Part shown: piece by piece, positions 16,880-26,007 of the stretch
Layout: the number at the start of each line of letters is the position of its first letter
Numbering within the stretch: position 1 is the first letter of the stretch
Assembly: GCA_039028975.1 (NCBI GenBank)
Contig: JBCCHB010000004.1
Coordinates: 172,130-236,129 of the forward strand
Length of the DNA: 64,000 nt
Origin: JAHBNG01 sp039028975
GTDB taxonomy: Bacteria; Chloroflexota; Anaerolineae; Caldilineales; Caldilineaceae
Reading direction: 5' to 3'
Program-made: the position numbers and the translations under genes
Notes under the pieces: model-generated
What the model was told of the DNA's origin: nothing
The model's database searches: none
The model's input: only the letters and a program-made list of their open reading frames with translations

Positions 16880-19375
16880 ATGATGAGGTTTGACAGATTT
16901 ACAGAAAAAGCGCAAGAAGCAGCTATGCGCGCATATGAGATTTTGCAGCGTTACAAACATACTCAGGTTGACACTGAGCATATGTTCCTGGCTCTGCTTG
17001 AGCAAGATGATGGCCCAATCCGAACGATCTTAGAAAACGTTGGTGCGCCAGTCGATGTCATTGGATCTAAATTAGAGTCGATTCTTGATAAGGTGCCCAA
17101 GCCTAGCCACAATCCCTATGGCAGTGGCCCTCAGGCTCAAGTCTATATTACACCTCGGCTCAAGAGGGTAATGGATGTGGCGACGGAAGAGGTCAATAAG
17201 CTAAAAGATGAATATGTTAGCACCGAACATATTTTTCTGGCCATTGCTAGTGAGCGAAATACACCTAGCGCCAATATCCTACGAGAGGCTGGTGTGACCA
17301 AAGAGCGAATCTACGAAGCTGTAGAAGAGCTACGTGACGGAAAGCGTGTAACTGAACCAAGCGCTGATAGCAAGTATCGAGTGCTAGAAAAGTTTAGCCA
17401 GGATTTGACTGCCGCTGCTCAAGAAGGGAAATTGGATCCGGTGATCGGACGCGATGCTGAAGTCCTACGCTTGCTTCAGGTACTTTGTCGTCGGACCAAA
17501 AATAATCCCGTACTGATTGGTGAGGCCGGCGTCGGAAAGACAGCCATTGCTGAAGGGTTGGCTCAGAAGATTGTTCGCAATGATGTCCCAGAGCCGCTTA
17601 TTGGCAAACGGGTAGTCTCTTTAGATTTAGGTGCCATGCTGGCCGGGACTCGCTTCCGCGGGGAGTTTGAAGAGCGGCTCAAAGCAACCATAGAAGAAGT
17701 ACAGCGGAGTGAAGGGGAGATTATTCTCTTTATCGACGAATTGCATACCGTCGTTGGCGCTGGCAATGCTGCTGGTGCAATGGATGCCAGCAATATGCTG
17801 AAGCCTGCTCTGGCCCGTGGCGAACTTCAGTGTATTGGTGCCACAACCTTAGATGAGTACCGTGAAAATATTGAGAAAGATGCTGCGTTGGAGCGACGAT
17901 TTGCACCTGTTTATGTAGATGAGCCAACTATCGAAGACAGCGTGGAAATTCTGCGTGGTCTGCGCAGCCGTTATGAAGATCACCACGACATTACATACAC
18001 CGACGGTGCATTGGTGGAGGCAGTCAAGCTTAGCCATCGCTATGTAGCCGATCGAAAACTGCCTGACAAGGCCATTGATCTGATTGATGAAGCCGCTGCT
18101 AAATTGCGCGTCGCCATTTACTCTATGCCTGGCCACCTTAAGGACAAGAAGGTCGAGTTGGATGAGCTGCTTCAACAAGAAGAGGATGCTTGGGCAGCTC
18201 GGGAATATGAGGAGGCTGCTCAGTTTAAGGCTGAACGACTCCGCTTGGAAGATGAGTATGGTAAGGACGTTGCAGACTGGCGGGATGATATTGGTCTAGA
18301 TGATATCGTCGCCGAGGATGATATTGCCTCAGTCGTTAGCTCTTGGACGGGTATCCCCATGACGAGCTTGCTTCAGAGTGAGTCCGAGAAGCTGCTGCAT
18401 ATGGAGTCTCATCTACAGGAGCACATCATCGGACAGGAAAAGGCCGTTGAGGTCGTTAGCGATGCCATCCGCCGAGCGCGCAGTGGACTCAAGGACCCCA
18501 ATCGACCCATTGGAACCTTCCTTTTCCTTGGCCCAACAGGTGTTGGGAAGACCGAGTTGGCCAAAGCACTGGCGAGATTTATGTTTGATGATGATGAAGC
18601 CCTCTTGCGGGTAGATATGAGTGAATTCCGCGAACCCCATACAGTTAGCCGCCTTTTCGGTGCGCCTCCAGGCTACGTAGGCTATGAGCAGGGTGGTCAA
18701 TTGACAGAGCAGGTGCGTCGACGACCCTATCAGGTGATCCTGTTTGATGAGGTAGAAAAGGCTCATTCAGAAGTCTGGAATAGCCTTTTGCAAATTATGG
18801 ACGATGGACGGTTGACCGATGGCCAAGGGCGCACGGTTGATTTCCGTAATACGGTTGTCATCATGACCAGCAACATTGGGGCAGAAGTGGTTAAGCGAGG
18901 TCCATTGGGCTTTGCCACACCTGAATTTGATGAGTCCAAATACGCCCAAGGTGAATATAGCAACCAATTGAAGCGGCTTTTCCGGCCTGAATTCCTGAAT
19001 CGCATTGATGAAACTGTAGTATTTGACAGCCTAACGGAAGAGAACATCCGTGAAATCGTCATGCTGCTTATGGCCGATATTCAATCACGCCTGACTGAGC
19101 TTGGACTAAGCGCAGAATTGACCGCGGCAGCGGCTGAACATTTGGCTGATATTGGTTACGATCCCAACTATGGTGCGCGGCCCATGCGGCGGGTTCTACA
19201 GCGTCGAGTTGAGAATGCGTTGAGTGTTGGGCTATTGAAGGGTGACTACCAGACTGGTGATCATATTGTGGTAGATTATGATCCCGAAGGTGAGGGTGAG
19301 AGTAAGCTAACCTTTACCGTAACGGAGCAAGCACCGATTGCGATTGAACTGCCGATTGGGGAAGAGGTTAAGTAG
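16880..19375 (+). CDS. clpC: ATP-dependent Clp protease ATP-binding subunit ClpC
   Basis: The 831-residue Hsp100 unfoldase starts with two Clp_N repeats (FTEKAQEAAMRA; a second near residue 95). AAA1 has Walker A GEAGVGKT near 214 and Walker B ILFIDELHT. A UVR-type middle segment (about 422-460) marks ClpC rather than the longer coiled-coil M domain of ClpB. AAA2 has GPTGVGKT near 551 and ILFDEVEKAH. An LGF tripeptide after GPL fits the ClpP-docking loop. It feeds unfolded substrates to ClpP, which is not in this window. No ClpC operon partners (ctsR, mcsA, mcsB) are adjacent. Confidence 0.96.
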   Translation: MMRFDRFTEKAQEAAMRAYEILQRYKHTQVDTEHMFLALLEQDDGPIRTILENVGAPVDVIGSKLESILDKVPKPSHNPYGSGPQAQVYITPRLKRVMDVATEEVNKLKDEYVSTEHIFLAIASERNTPSANILREAGVTKERIYEAVEELRDGKRVTEPSADSKYRVLEKFSQDLTAAAQEGKLDPVIGRDAEVLRLLQVLCRRTKNNPVLIGEAGVGKTAIAEGLAQKIVRNDVPEPLIGKRVVSLDLGAMLAGTRFRGEFEERLKATIEEVQRSEGEIILFIDELHTVVGAGNAAGAMDASNMLKPALARGELQCIGATTLDEYRENIEKDAALERRFAPVYVDEPTIEDSVEILRGLRSRYEDHHDITYTDGALVEAVKLSHRYVADRKLPDKAIDLIDEAAAKLRVAIYSMPGHLKDKKVELDELLQQEEDAWAAREYEEAAQFKAERLRLEDEYGKDVADWRDDIGLDDIVAEDDIASVVSSWTGIPMTSLLQSESEKLLHMESHLQEHIIGQEKAVEVVSDAIRRARSGLKDPNRPIGTFLFLGPTGVGKTELAKALARFMFDDDEALLRVDMSEFREPHTVSRLFGAPPGYVGYEQGGQLTEQVRRRPYQVILFDEVEKAHSEVWNSLLQIMDDGRLTDGQGRTVDFRNTVVIMTSNIGAEVVKRGPLGFATPEFDESKYAQGEYSNQLKRLFRPEFLNRIDETVVFDSLTEENIREIVMLLMADIQSRLTELGLSAELTAAAAEHLADIGYDPNYGARPMRRVLQRRVENALSVGLLKGDYQTGDHIVVDYDPEGEGESKLTFTVTEQAPIAIELPIGEEVK

Positions 19376-19497
19376 GGTTAAGAGAGTACAAACTAACAAA
19401 AGGCATCGGCATTGATAGTGCAACACCCAATCCTGCCCAACAAGTCTGTCGAGGTGTCTTTTTACTATAGATTTAGGTAATTTGTCATACATTAACA

Positions 19498-19524
19498 GTA
19501 GCCCGTCTATTTTAGACGGGCTAC
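19498..19524. terminator. Hairpin between clpC and the convergent Uma2 gene
   Basis: GTAGCCCGTCTA pairs perfectly with TAGACGGGCTAC around a 3-nt loop. The T-run is weak on either strand. Its position between convergent genes supports a shared terminator. Confidence 0.6.
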
Positions 19525-19577
19525 GTGGTTTAAGTTCGTTTTTGGGAAAGTGTATCTACTTCTGATTTGCAGAGTAT

Positions 19578-20255
19578 CTATCGTCGCCCTGTAATAATCT
19601 CCACCAAAGCTCGCTGATTTTCGTCATCATCAAAAATCGCACGAATTGGAATCTCAAATCCATCTACAGCAAAGCTTCGTAACAGTCCCGTCTGTGCTTT
19701 CATAACCAACTCATATTCACCAGCCACGGCTCGATACTGCTCCACTTCCTCAGTTACAGGATCAATAATCCAATACTCTTCAACATTGTGGTGGGCATAA
19801 TCATCGAACTTCATTCCTCGATCATTGGATGCGGTACTATCTGAGAGTACTTCGACAGAAAGGTCCGGAGAGGGAAAGAACATTTGATCGGGTGTAAATA
19901 CATCCGACTTGCTCCGCTTGAAGAAGCAGATATCGGGTTCATAGTCATTCCGTGTAAGGGAGATGAGGATCTTTTCGTAACCAATATAGCCAAGTTTATG
20001 TCGGTTAACGTAAGCCTTGAGCAGAACGTGGAGGTTACTACTGGCATCATTATGACGTCGTTTGACCGGTGAATGGATGATCACCTCTCCATTGATAAAT
20101 TCTGCCTTGACCTTTTCTGTAATCTGGCTGTAGAATGCTTGGCGTCGAATAGCCTCATCTTCTATCGTATTTTCCAACTCACGGACTAGTCTCGGGAGAC
20201 GTGGTGAACGTAGAAGCTGCTCTAACAAATCCTTTTCGTCAAGTGCCAGTGCCAT
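19578..20255 (-). CDS. Uma2-family (DUF820) putative endonuclease
   Basis: The 225-residue protein has the Uma2 PD-(D/E)XK-like pattern: VKAEFINGEVI (Glu in the first helix-strand unit), YEPDICFF (the Asp), SVEVLSDST (the Glu) and MKFDDYAHHNVEEYWIIDP (the Lys and the family hallmark EYWIIDP). Family members are abundant in cyanobacteria and Chloroflexota. Their function is poorly known and nuclease activity is presumed. The N-terminal 60 residues are charged and helical. I chose ATG 20255 with AAGGGA upstream; TTG 20273 would add six residues. Confidence 0.88.
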   Translation of the reverse strand: MALALDEKDLLEQLLRSPRLPRLVRELENTIEDEAIRRQAFYSQITEKVKAEFINGEVIIHSPVKRRHNDASSNLHVLLKAYVNRHKLGYIGYEKILISLTRNDYEPDICFFKRSKSDVFTPDQMFFPSPDLSVEVLSDSTASNDRGMKFDDYAHHNVEEYWIIDPVTEEVEQYRAVAGEYELVMKAQTGLLRSFAVDGFEIPIRAIFDDDENQRALVEIITGRR

Positions 20256-20314
20256 TTTTGCCAATCCCTTCAATCTGATATGTTACTAGACACAGGGCTA
20301 AAACAGAGAGTATT

Positions 20315-20557
20315 TTGAGTACCCAAGCGACAGAAAATAGTAATGATATGATTCGTTACATCAAGAATTGGTTACTTCAGAATCGAAATCATCCAATAGG
20401 TAATGCCCATGACCGTAATGGCATAGACAAACAAACGTACAGCGCAATTAGAATCAAGGATTTTGTCAAGATTGTGCGCAGCGAAGATAAAACTATTACG
20501 ATAATAAGTGATGAAAAATCCATCATACACTTTATCCTGTTCGGTTACTATGTCTAA
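20315..20557 (+). CDS. Hypothetical small ORF, doubtful
   Basis: This is an 80-codon frame opened by TTG, with a possible ATG at 20348 that has no ribosome binding site. No domain is recognisable. It lies divergently from the Uma2 gene in otherwise noncoding DNA. It may not be expressed. Confidence 0.25.
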   Translation: MSTQATENSNDMIRYIKNWLLQNRNHPIGNAHDRNGIDKQTYSAIRIKDFVKIVRSEDKTITIISDEKSIIHFILFGYYV

Positions 20558-20663
20558 CCTTCCATACTTAGCTCTTTAAACTTAGTACCCACTCAGTCAA
20601 TAAACTCAAGTGTATCAATGAGTAGCAGGATTTTAGTAGTCGTGGCAGGTGAGGGAAATTAAA

Positions 20664-20867
20664 TTACAAAAAGTTACTAATAACCTCATTAAGCACATCA
20701 ATAATGGGCCAATTCAATGTCGATCCGACGACATAAAGGATTGCTACAGCGATAATTACAAAGAGTAGAAACCGCACGCCACATGTAATGGCGCTGATTA
20801 TCTGGCGGATGAAGAACCAACCGACAATAATAACAACGATCAGTACAATAAGCGAAGAAAGTTCCAT
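20664..20867 (-). CDS. Small two-helix membrane protein at the end of the export operon
   Basis: The 67-residue protein has two hydrophobic helices (LIVLIVVIIVGWFFI and FLLFVIIAVAILYVV) separated by a short turn. It begins 8 nt after the stop of the upstream ATPase gene, so it is probably translated from the same mRNA. The function is unknown. It may be an accessory subunit of the MacAB-like exporter. Confidence 0.65.
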   Translation of the reverse strand: MELSSLIVLIVVIIVGWFFIRQIISAITCGVRFLLFVIIAVAILYVVGSTLNWPIIDVLNEVISNFL

Positions 20868-20875
20868 CAGATACG

Positions 20876-21709
20876 TTACCCTGTGTGACCATTCTGTTCT
20901 GCCTCTTCAGAGGCTAAAAATTCTGCATCAGACATAATCTGCCCATCTTTTAGACGCAGTACCCGATCCACAAACTCATCAGATAAGCTATCATGGGTAG
21001 CCATCAGCATGGTCACATTTTGCTCTTTTACCACCGATTGGAAGATACCCAGGATTTCTGTAGCGGTCCGGGTATCAAGTTCCCCTGTTGGCTCATCCGC
21101 GATGATTATTTGGGGGGCATTGGCTAGTGCTCGGGCAATGGCCACACGTTGCTGCTGACCACCGGACATCTCATAAGGGCGATGGTCTTTCCATTTTGTC
21201 AGCCCAACCAAACCTAAGCACTCCAAGGTGCGTCTGTCTCGCTCTTTGGCCTTAGTCCCTGTCATACGCAGCATCAACTCAACATTTTCATATGCGGACA
21301 GGGCTGGCAAAAGCCCTAAAGATTGAAAAATGAAGCCGACCTGATGGCGTCGCCAAAGGGTGAGTTGGCGCTCGTTCCATTTACCGATCTCCTGGTCGAG
21401 AATGCGCACGGTGCCTTTGGTCGGTTTGTCCAAGCCGCCCAAACAGTTGAGTAGCGTTGTCTTGCCACTGCCCGAACGTCCCTTTAGAGAAAGAAAATCA
21501 CCGGACTTGATATTCAAATCAACACCGCGCAACGCAGGAATCTCCTGATCGCCCAATTTGTAGACGCGCCATAACGCCTCGGTTTGAATAACCATCTTAC
21601 GGTTATCGGCCTCATGACGACCGTCTGCAAGCTCTGTGTTTTCATCAGCCTTGGGGGGTTCACCATTGCTGGGTTTGTCGTCGCTAGATTTACCGTTGCT
21701 AGATGACAA
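20876..21709 (-). CDS. MacB/LolD-type ABC transporter ATP-binding protein
   Basis: The ATPase has Walker A GRSGSGKTT, the signature MSGGQQQR, Walker B IIIADEPTGELD and the switch His in ATHDS, all intact. The family partners with FtsX-like permeases in efflux or lipoprotein extraction. The likely start is TTG 21709, 4 nt after the stop of the previous gene, with GGAG 7 nt upstream. A longer in-frame ORF to 21877 would overlap the upstream gene by 164 nt and begins with a basic stretch without a ribosome binding site. The first 45 residues are low-complexity (Ser/Asp/Lys). This is the second ATPase of the operon, so the complex may use an ATPase heterodimer. Confidence 0.88.
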   Translation of the reverse strand: MSSSNGKSSDDKPSNGEPPKADENTELADGRHEADNRKMVIQTEALWRVYKLGDQEIPALRGVDLNIKSGDFLSLKGRSGSGKTTLLNCLGGLDKPTKGTVRILDQEIGKWNERQLTLWRRHQVGFIFQSLGLLPALSAYENVELMLRMTGTKAKERDRRTLECLGLVGLTKWKDHRPYEMSGGQQQRVAIARALANAPQIIIADEPTGELDTRTATEILGIFQSVVKEQNVTMLMATHDSLSDEFVDRVLRLKDGQIMSDAEFLASEEAEQNGHTG

Positions 21710-21713
21710 CGTC

Positions 21714-22886
21714 CTACTCCTCTGTTGAACTTGTATCTGTTGGGCTTTCTGCTGAATCGGGCGTTTTTGCCTCTTTAACCTGCTCAGTCGGGGCCTGATC
21801 CGCAGCGAGCTGCCTACCATTGGATTCTGCAGGTCGATCCGACTGAAGTGGCTCCGTTTCTTTGGGTTTACGACCAAATCGTCCTAGAAACCCTCTTAGC
21901 CCCCGTGAAGCGGGTTGGCCTGCGGTCTCCTCGCCATTTCCTGCCGAAGAAGATGCCTGAGCAGCCGTTGGTGATGTGCTTTCTTCCACCACTGGTTTGA
22001 TCAGAATTCCATCCTCAGTTACCTCAATTTGAGCGTGTTTGCTAAACTCAAACTGTTCAATGTAATCTTGGGGAATATGTAGACGACCTGCCCGATCCAG
22101 CACCACCAGCTCTTCGTACTCATCCTCTTCTTCTATAGGCTGACCGTTAGCTGTCTCTTTCCCCTCCTCGGTGGCCGTCTGGGTACGAATCTGGCGACGC
22201 GTCTCACTGGCCAACATGCCGTCACGAATCATCACAACCCGATCAACATGGCGAGCAATCCCAGGATCGTGGCTGACGATAATAGTGGTAACACCCAAGT
22301 CACGGGTAAGCATTCTAAATGTGCCATAGATAACTTCAGCCGTTGCTGAGTCAACCTCACCAGTTGGCTCATCTGCCAAAAGCAGGATAGGGTTATTGGC
22401 CAAGGCCACCGCAATAGCAACGCGTTGTTGCTCACCACCAGAGAGTTCAGCCAGCCCGTGGGTTGTGCGTTCACCTAGGCCGACAATGCCAAGCAGCTCT
22501 TCGGCATACTTACGGTTGTTCTTACCCGATGCGCCAGCCAACGTCATGGGCAACATCACATTTTGTACAGCATTGAGATAAGGCACCAGGTTCCGAGCGC
22601 TCTGCTGCCACACAAAGCCCACTTGCTCTCGACGATAACGATTCAATAGACGATCGGGCATACGCAGCAGATCTTGCCCGTTTACCAGAACCTTACCAGC
22701 CGTGGGTCGATCTAACCCACCAAGAATGCTCATCAGCGTAGACTTACCTGAACCGCTGGCACCGATAACGCCAATCAACTCGCTTCGCTCGATGGAGATA
22801 TTCAGCCCTTGGAGCGCCACTTGCTCCAGTTCGGCCACTTTATATATTTTTACAAGACCTTCACAAAAAATAAATGGATCGGACAT
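21714..22886 (-). CDS. ABC ATPase fused to an AbrB-like domain
   Basis: The 390-residue protein starts with a complete ABC ATPase (about residues 1-230: Walker A GASGSGKST, LSGGEQQR, LLLADEPTGEVD, VSHDP). After a Gln/Glu-rich linker, residues 258-300 read VVLDRAGRLHIPQDYIEQF and then an IEVTEDGILIKPV strand. This matches the SpoVT/AbrB-MazE swapped-hairpin fold, usually DNA-binding or dimerising. About 90 disordered residues rich in Ala, Pro and Glu follow, with one basic patch (GLRGFLGRFGRKPK). The fusion may dimerise the ATPase or let it sense something. It lies in an operon with the permease upstream (157-nt gap holding a hairpin) and the second ATPase downstream. Confidence 0.88.
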   Translation of the reverse strand: MSDPFIFCEGLVKIYKVAELEQVALQGLNISIERSELIGVIGASGSGKSTLMSILGGLDRPTAGKVLVNGQDLLRMPDRLLNRYRREQVGFVWQQSARNLVPYLNAVQNVMLPMTLAGASGKNNRKYAEELLGIVGLGERTTHGLAELSGGEQQRVAIAVALANNPILLLADEPTGEVDSATAEVIYGTFRMLTRDLGVTTIIVSHDPGIARHVDRVVMIRDGMLASETRRQIRTQTATEEGKETANGQPIEEEDEYEELVVLDRAGRLHIPQDYIEQFEFSKHAQIEVTEDGILIKPVVEESTSPTAAQASSSAGNGEETAGQPASRGLRGFLGRFGRKPKETEPLQSDRPAESNGRQLAADQAPTEQVKEAKTPDSAESPTDTSSTEE

Positions 22887-22947
22887 GGGTTTTAGTCGGT
22901 TGGTCGGTTAAACGCTTAATTTAATGACATTGACTGCTTACAGAAAA

Positions 22948-23007
22948 CTACACCCACCTGATTTAGGAATGAGCTGTAAACAACTTCCGCGTTTCAATCA
23001 GGTGTAG
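22948..23007. terminator. Hairpin between permease and first ATPase gene
   Basis: CTACACCCACCTGATT pairs imperfectly with AATCAGGTGTAG across about 32 nt. There is no T-run. It may be an mRNA-processing or attenuation structure inside the operon. Confidence 0.4.
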
Positions 23008-23043
23008 CCTCTTTAAGTGCTCAGGTTGTTAAATTCTCGTTCC

Positions 23044-25983
23044 TTAAACGGTTTCTCCCAGCTTAATTGCTTGGAAGATCTTCATACGCATGAGTAAAAT
23101 AGCCAGAACACTCAGCGCAACAACAAATAGAATGCCGAAAAGCCCGTAGATGCGCCTGATAGCTGGCCATGCAATTTCCACGACGAAAGGCGGAACACGT
23201 TCCACTTCGCTAACACCCACCTGCAAATAAGGGATGTAGACTTCGCTCATGACTGTTCCCAGGAGCGTCCCCGCGCCAAGTCCTAGCACAATCAAAAAGA
23301 TAAGCTCCCAAGCCAAAAAGGTCGTCATTTGACCAGGCGATAGGCCAATCGCTCTCAATGTTCCTAATTCAATAAAGCGGCGACGGAAAGAGAAGAGGGC
23401 ATAGAGCAGAAAACCCAGAACGGTTAAGAGCGCCGAAGCCAGAAAGCCAACGGACAAAACACCAAACATTCCCTGACGTTGGGGCAATCTCTGCTCTTCA
23501 GCAATCTTCTGGCGAGATGAGCGGAAGTTGAGCACCGAGAGATCCAACTTACGCATTTCGCTAACCATCTGCTCGTAGTCAAGACCTGGGTTATTCGAGA
23601 CAATCACGTCATAGGGATACATACCGCCCATCTGCTCGAATGCATAATCGAGATTGCCAACCAGCAGAGGGCCCTCATCTTCCGGGTACCAAGTTGGAAA
23701 ATAGTTCAGACGCCCAACTACGGTCATATTCATTTCCGCTCGATTCCCGTAACTGGAGACCCGAACGACAATTGAATCGCCCTCGCGGATACTATTCTCC
23801 CGCATAAATTTGCTTGGCAACAGTAGTCCATCGCGGGTAACGGCCAGCGCATTCATCAGTGCGCCCAAGCTGGCCGGAGCAAAGTCGCGACGCCAATAAG
23901 CAACCTTGGGGAAGTCAATTCTATCGATACCAATAAAGGTTGCTTCTACCCAACTTCCTTGCGCTTGGATGCGAGCCTCGAAGTCACCCATACGAGCGGC
24001 CTCGTTAATGCCCTCGACCTTTTGGTGCTCTGATACCGGAACAAAAACCCAACGTGCAGCATCAATCTGGCTCCCTGCACCGTCGTCTCCAGTAGATGCT
24101 GATGCGCCGGCGCCGCTAGGCAGCCCAGCTGTATTGGCTTCACCTGGGGCAGGGGTAGCTTCTTCTATCGTCCCTAATTCAACCAGCCAGGTATCAGCGC
24201 CTGTGTAATAGTAAGTCCGATCAAAGAGATGATTGTCCAACGTCTGAGCCAGAGAAGCTGTGTAAGTAGAGAGGCTCAAAGTCAAGACAAGAAGAACCAG
24301 CGGAGCTGTATAAAAACTTGGATCGCGAGCGAGATAACGAGTAGCTAATAAGAACCCAACACTGGTTGTTTTGCTTGCCAACCAAGAGATGGTGCGCATA
24401 ACAATCGGTAAGGCTCGAAGAACCAGCAGTGTCATAGCCAATGCACCCAATGCAGGTATCAAAAAGAGCAGTGGGTTGTCAAATGGACCATTGGCAAAGC
24501 CCGTCTCGGCATCTGCGCTAGTTATGGCGCCTTGTTGTTCGAGCAGGTATGTGCCATAGAGTACTGGGAGAAGGAGCAAAAAGTCAAGCCCTGCTCGTTG
24601 CCACCACGGTGGACGCAAGGTACGAGCCTGCTCTTGCTTAAAGGTCACAATGGTATGCCGAGACGCGCCCACAGATGGAATTACCTGAGCAAGCAACGTT
24701 ACAATGACAGCACCAATGCCGAAGCGCAAGGCCGCATTTGTCACATCGATTCGTAAGTTAGATTCAACTGTAAAGTTAAGGAAACTACGGGTGGCTCCGA
24801 TAATTTCTGCAATATATTGGCTGACAAAGACGCCCACACCCAAGGCCACTGCACCCAAGATGAGAGCCTCGATTGTGGCAATTCCCAATACCTGCATGAC
24901 AGTCGCGCCACGGCTACGGAGGACCGCAATTTCATTCCGCTGACGACTAACCGACAACCCAACAACTAGACCGATAAAGGCCAATAAGAGACCAATAATC
25001 GGAATGCTAAATGCGTAGAGCAGGACGTTTAGGAGCTGTGAGTTACTGCGATAGTTCCATAGCGCATCCTGAGGGGAGATTTCCATGCGGGTGTTGGCCA
25101 ATAAGGTCGCTGCCTGCTGCTGGACCTCTGCAATGCTGTTGAGCAACCACCCCACATCATCAGATGTCACCTGAGAGCCGTCAAGGATGATGTACCAGAG
25201 AATCTGAGCGACCTCATCGTTAAGAACCGGCGCAATCCGTCCCAACATGGTTGCTTCAGGGATAAAGAATTGGGTGTCAAAGACGCTCTGGCGATAGAAC
25301 CAATACTCTTCATCTGGATCAATTGCGCGCCATATTCCAGCAACCCGTAAGGGCATTTGAACGGTGCTGTTCCCAGAATCTGTTTGTACGTTGCGAAAAG
25401 CCGTGTATGATTCCCCTACCTGGACCCCGATCTCATCCGCCATAGCCTCAGATACAAGGATTTCAATTGTGCTTTCGGTACCTGGCTCAGCCGTAGCCGG
25501 AAAGGCTCCCTCTAATATGGTGATCTTTTCTTCGAGATTGGTGGCGAAGGCAAAGCTAATCCATTCAAGAGGATCCCGCACATCTGCATAAGAAGCTTGA
25601 TTGGCGGGGAAGAGGCGAAAGTTGTCTGTACGAGCGTAGCGGACTGTCTGTTTGTGGGGAAGCCGGAGGATTTCAGGGCCTCGATCGGTCAGGTACGTAT
25701 CAACCTGCTCAATGTCTTCCCATTCCTTCAAACCGTAAAGTGAACCAATGTAGCGGAACATGAAGGCAAAGGGAGGACGTTTAAGGGACGACTCATCTTC
25801 TGCCTGAGTTAGTTCATCTTGAAGAATTTGATAATAGACGGCATCTGTATAAAGCGGAATGCTCATAACAAGGGCAATGGATGCAATAAGACCCACGGCC
25901 GTGGCAATGGCTAATCCCCGTTGAGCAAAGAGTCTTCGGGCCGAAACGCTAAATATAGCAAAGGTACGTTTGATTAAATTCAT
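23044..25983 (-). CDS. FtsX-like ABC transporter permease (MacB-type)
   Basis: The 979-residue integral membrane protein has an N-terminal helix (about residues 23-45) followed by a large extracytoplasmic domain. A first FtsX core lies near 330-440 (helices, with SRQRNEIAVLRSRGAT between them), then further helices around 500-600, a second extracytoplasmic domain, and a C-terminal FtsX core (RRRFIELGTLRAIGLSPGQM). This duplicated layout is that of the large MacB/LolCE-like permeases of Gram-positive and Chloroflexota type. It sits 24 nt after the adaptor gene and before two ATPase genes, so all probably form one export complex. Confidence 0.92.
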   Translation of the reverse strand: MNLIKRTFAIFSVSARRLFAQRGLAIATAVGLIASIALVMSIPLYTDAVYYQILQDELTQAEDESSLKRPPFAFMFRYIGSLYGLKEWEDIEQVDTYLTDRGPEILRLPHKQTVRYARTDNFRLFPANQASYADVRDPLEWISFAFATNLEEKITILEGAFPATAEPGTESTIEILVSEAMADEIGVQVGESYTAFRNVQTDSGNSTVQMPLRVAGIWRAIDPDEEYWFYRQSVFDTQFFIPEATMLGRIAPVLNDEVAQILWYIILDGSQVTSDDVGWLLNSIAEVQQQAATLLANTRMEISPQDALWNYRSNSQLLNVLLYAFSIPIIGLLLAFIGLVVGLSVSRQRNEIAVLRSRGATVMQVLGIATIEALILGAVALGVGVFVSQYIAEIIGATRSFLNFTVESNLRIDVTNAALRFGIGAVIVTLLAQVIPSVGASRHTIVTFKQEQARTLRPPWWQRAGLDFLLLLPVLYGTYLLEQQGAITSADAETGFANGPFDNPLLFLIPALGALAMTLLVLRALPIVMRTISWLASKTTSVGFLLATRYLARDPSFYTAPLVLLVLTLSLSTYTASLAQTLDNHLFDRTYYYTGADTWLVELGTIEEATPAPGEANTAGLPSGAGASASTGDDGAGSQIDAARWVFVPVSEHQKVEGINEAARMGDFEARIQAQGSWVEATFIGIDRIDFPKVAYWRRDFAPASLGALMNALAVTRDGLLLPSKFMRENSIREGDSIVVRVSSYGNRAEMNMTVVGRLNYFPTWYPEDEGPLLVGNLDYAFEQMGGMYPYDVIVSNNPGLDYEQMVSEMRKLDLSVLNFRSSRQKIAEEQRLPQRQGMFGVLSVGFLASALLTVLGFLLYALFSFRRRFIELGTLRAIGLSPGQMTTFLAWELIFLIVLGLGAGTLLGTVMSEVYIPYLQVGVSEVERVPPFVVEIAWPAIRRIYGLFGILFVVALSVLAILLMRMKIFQAIKLGETV

Positions 25984-26007
25984 GAAGAATGATTTACTGA
26001 GATTTCT

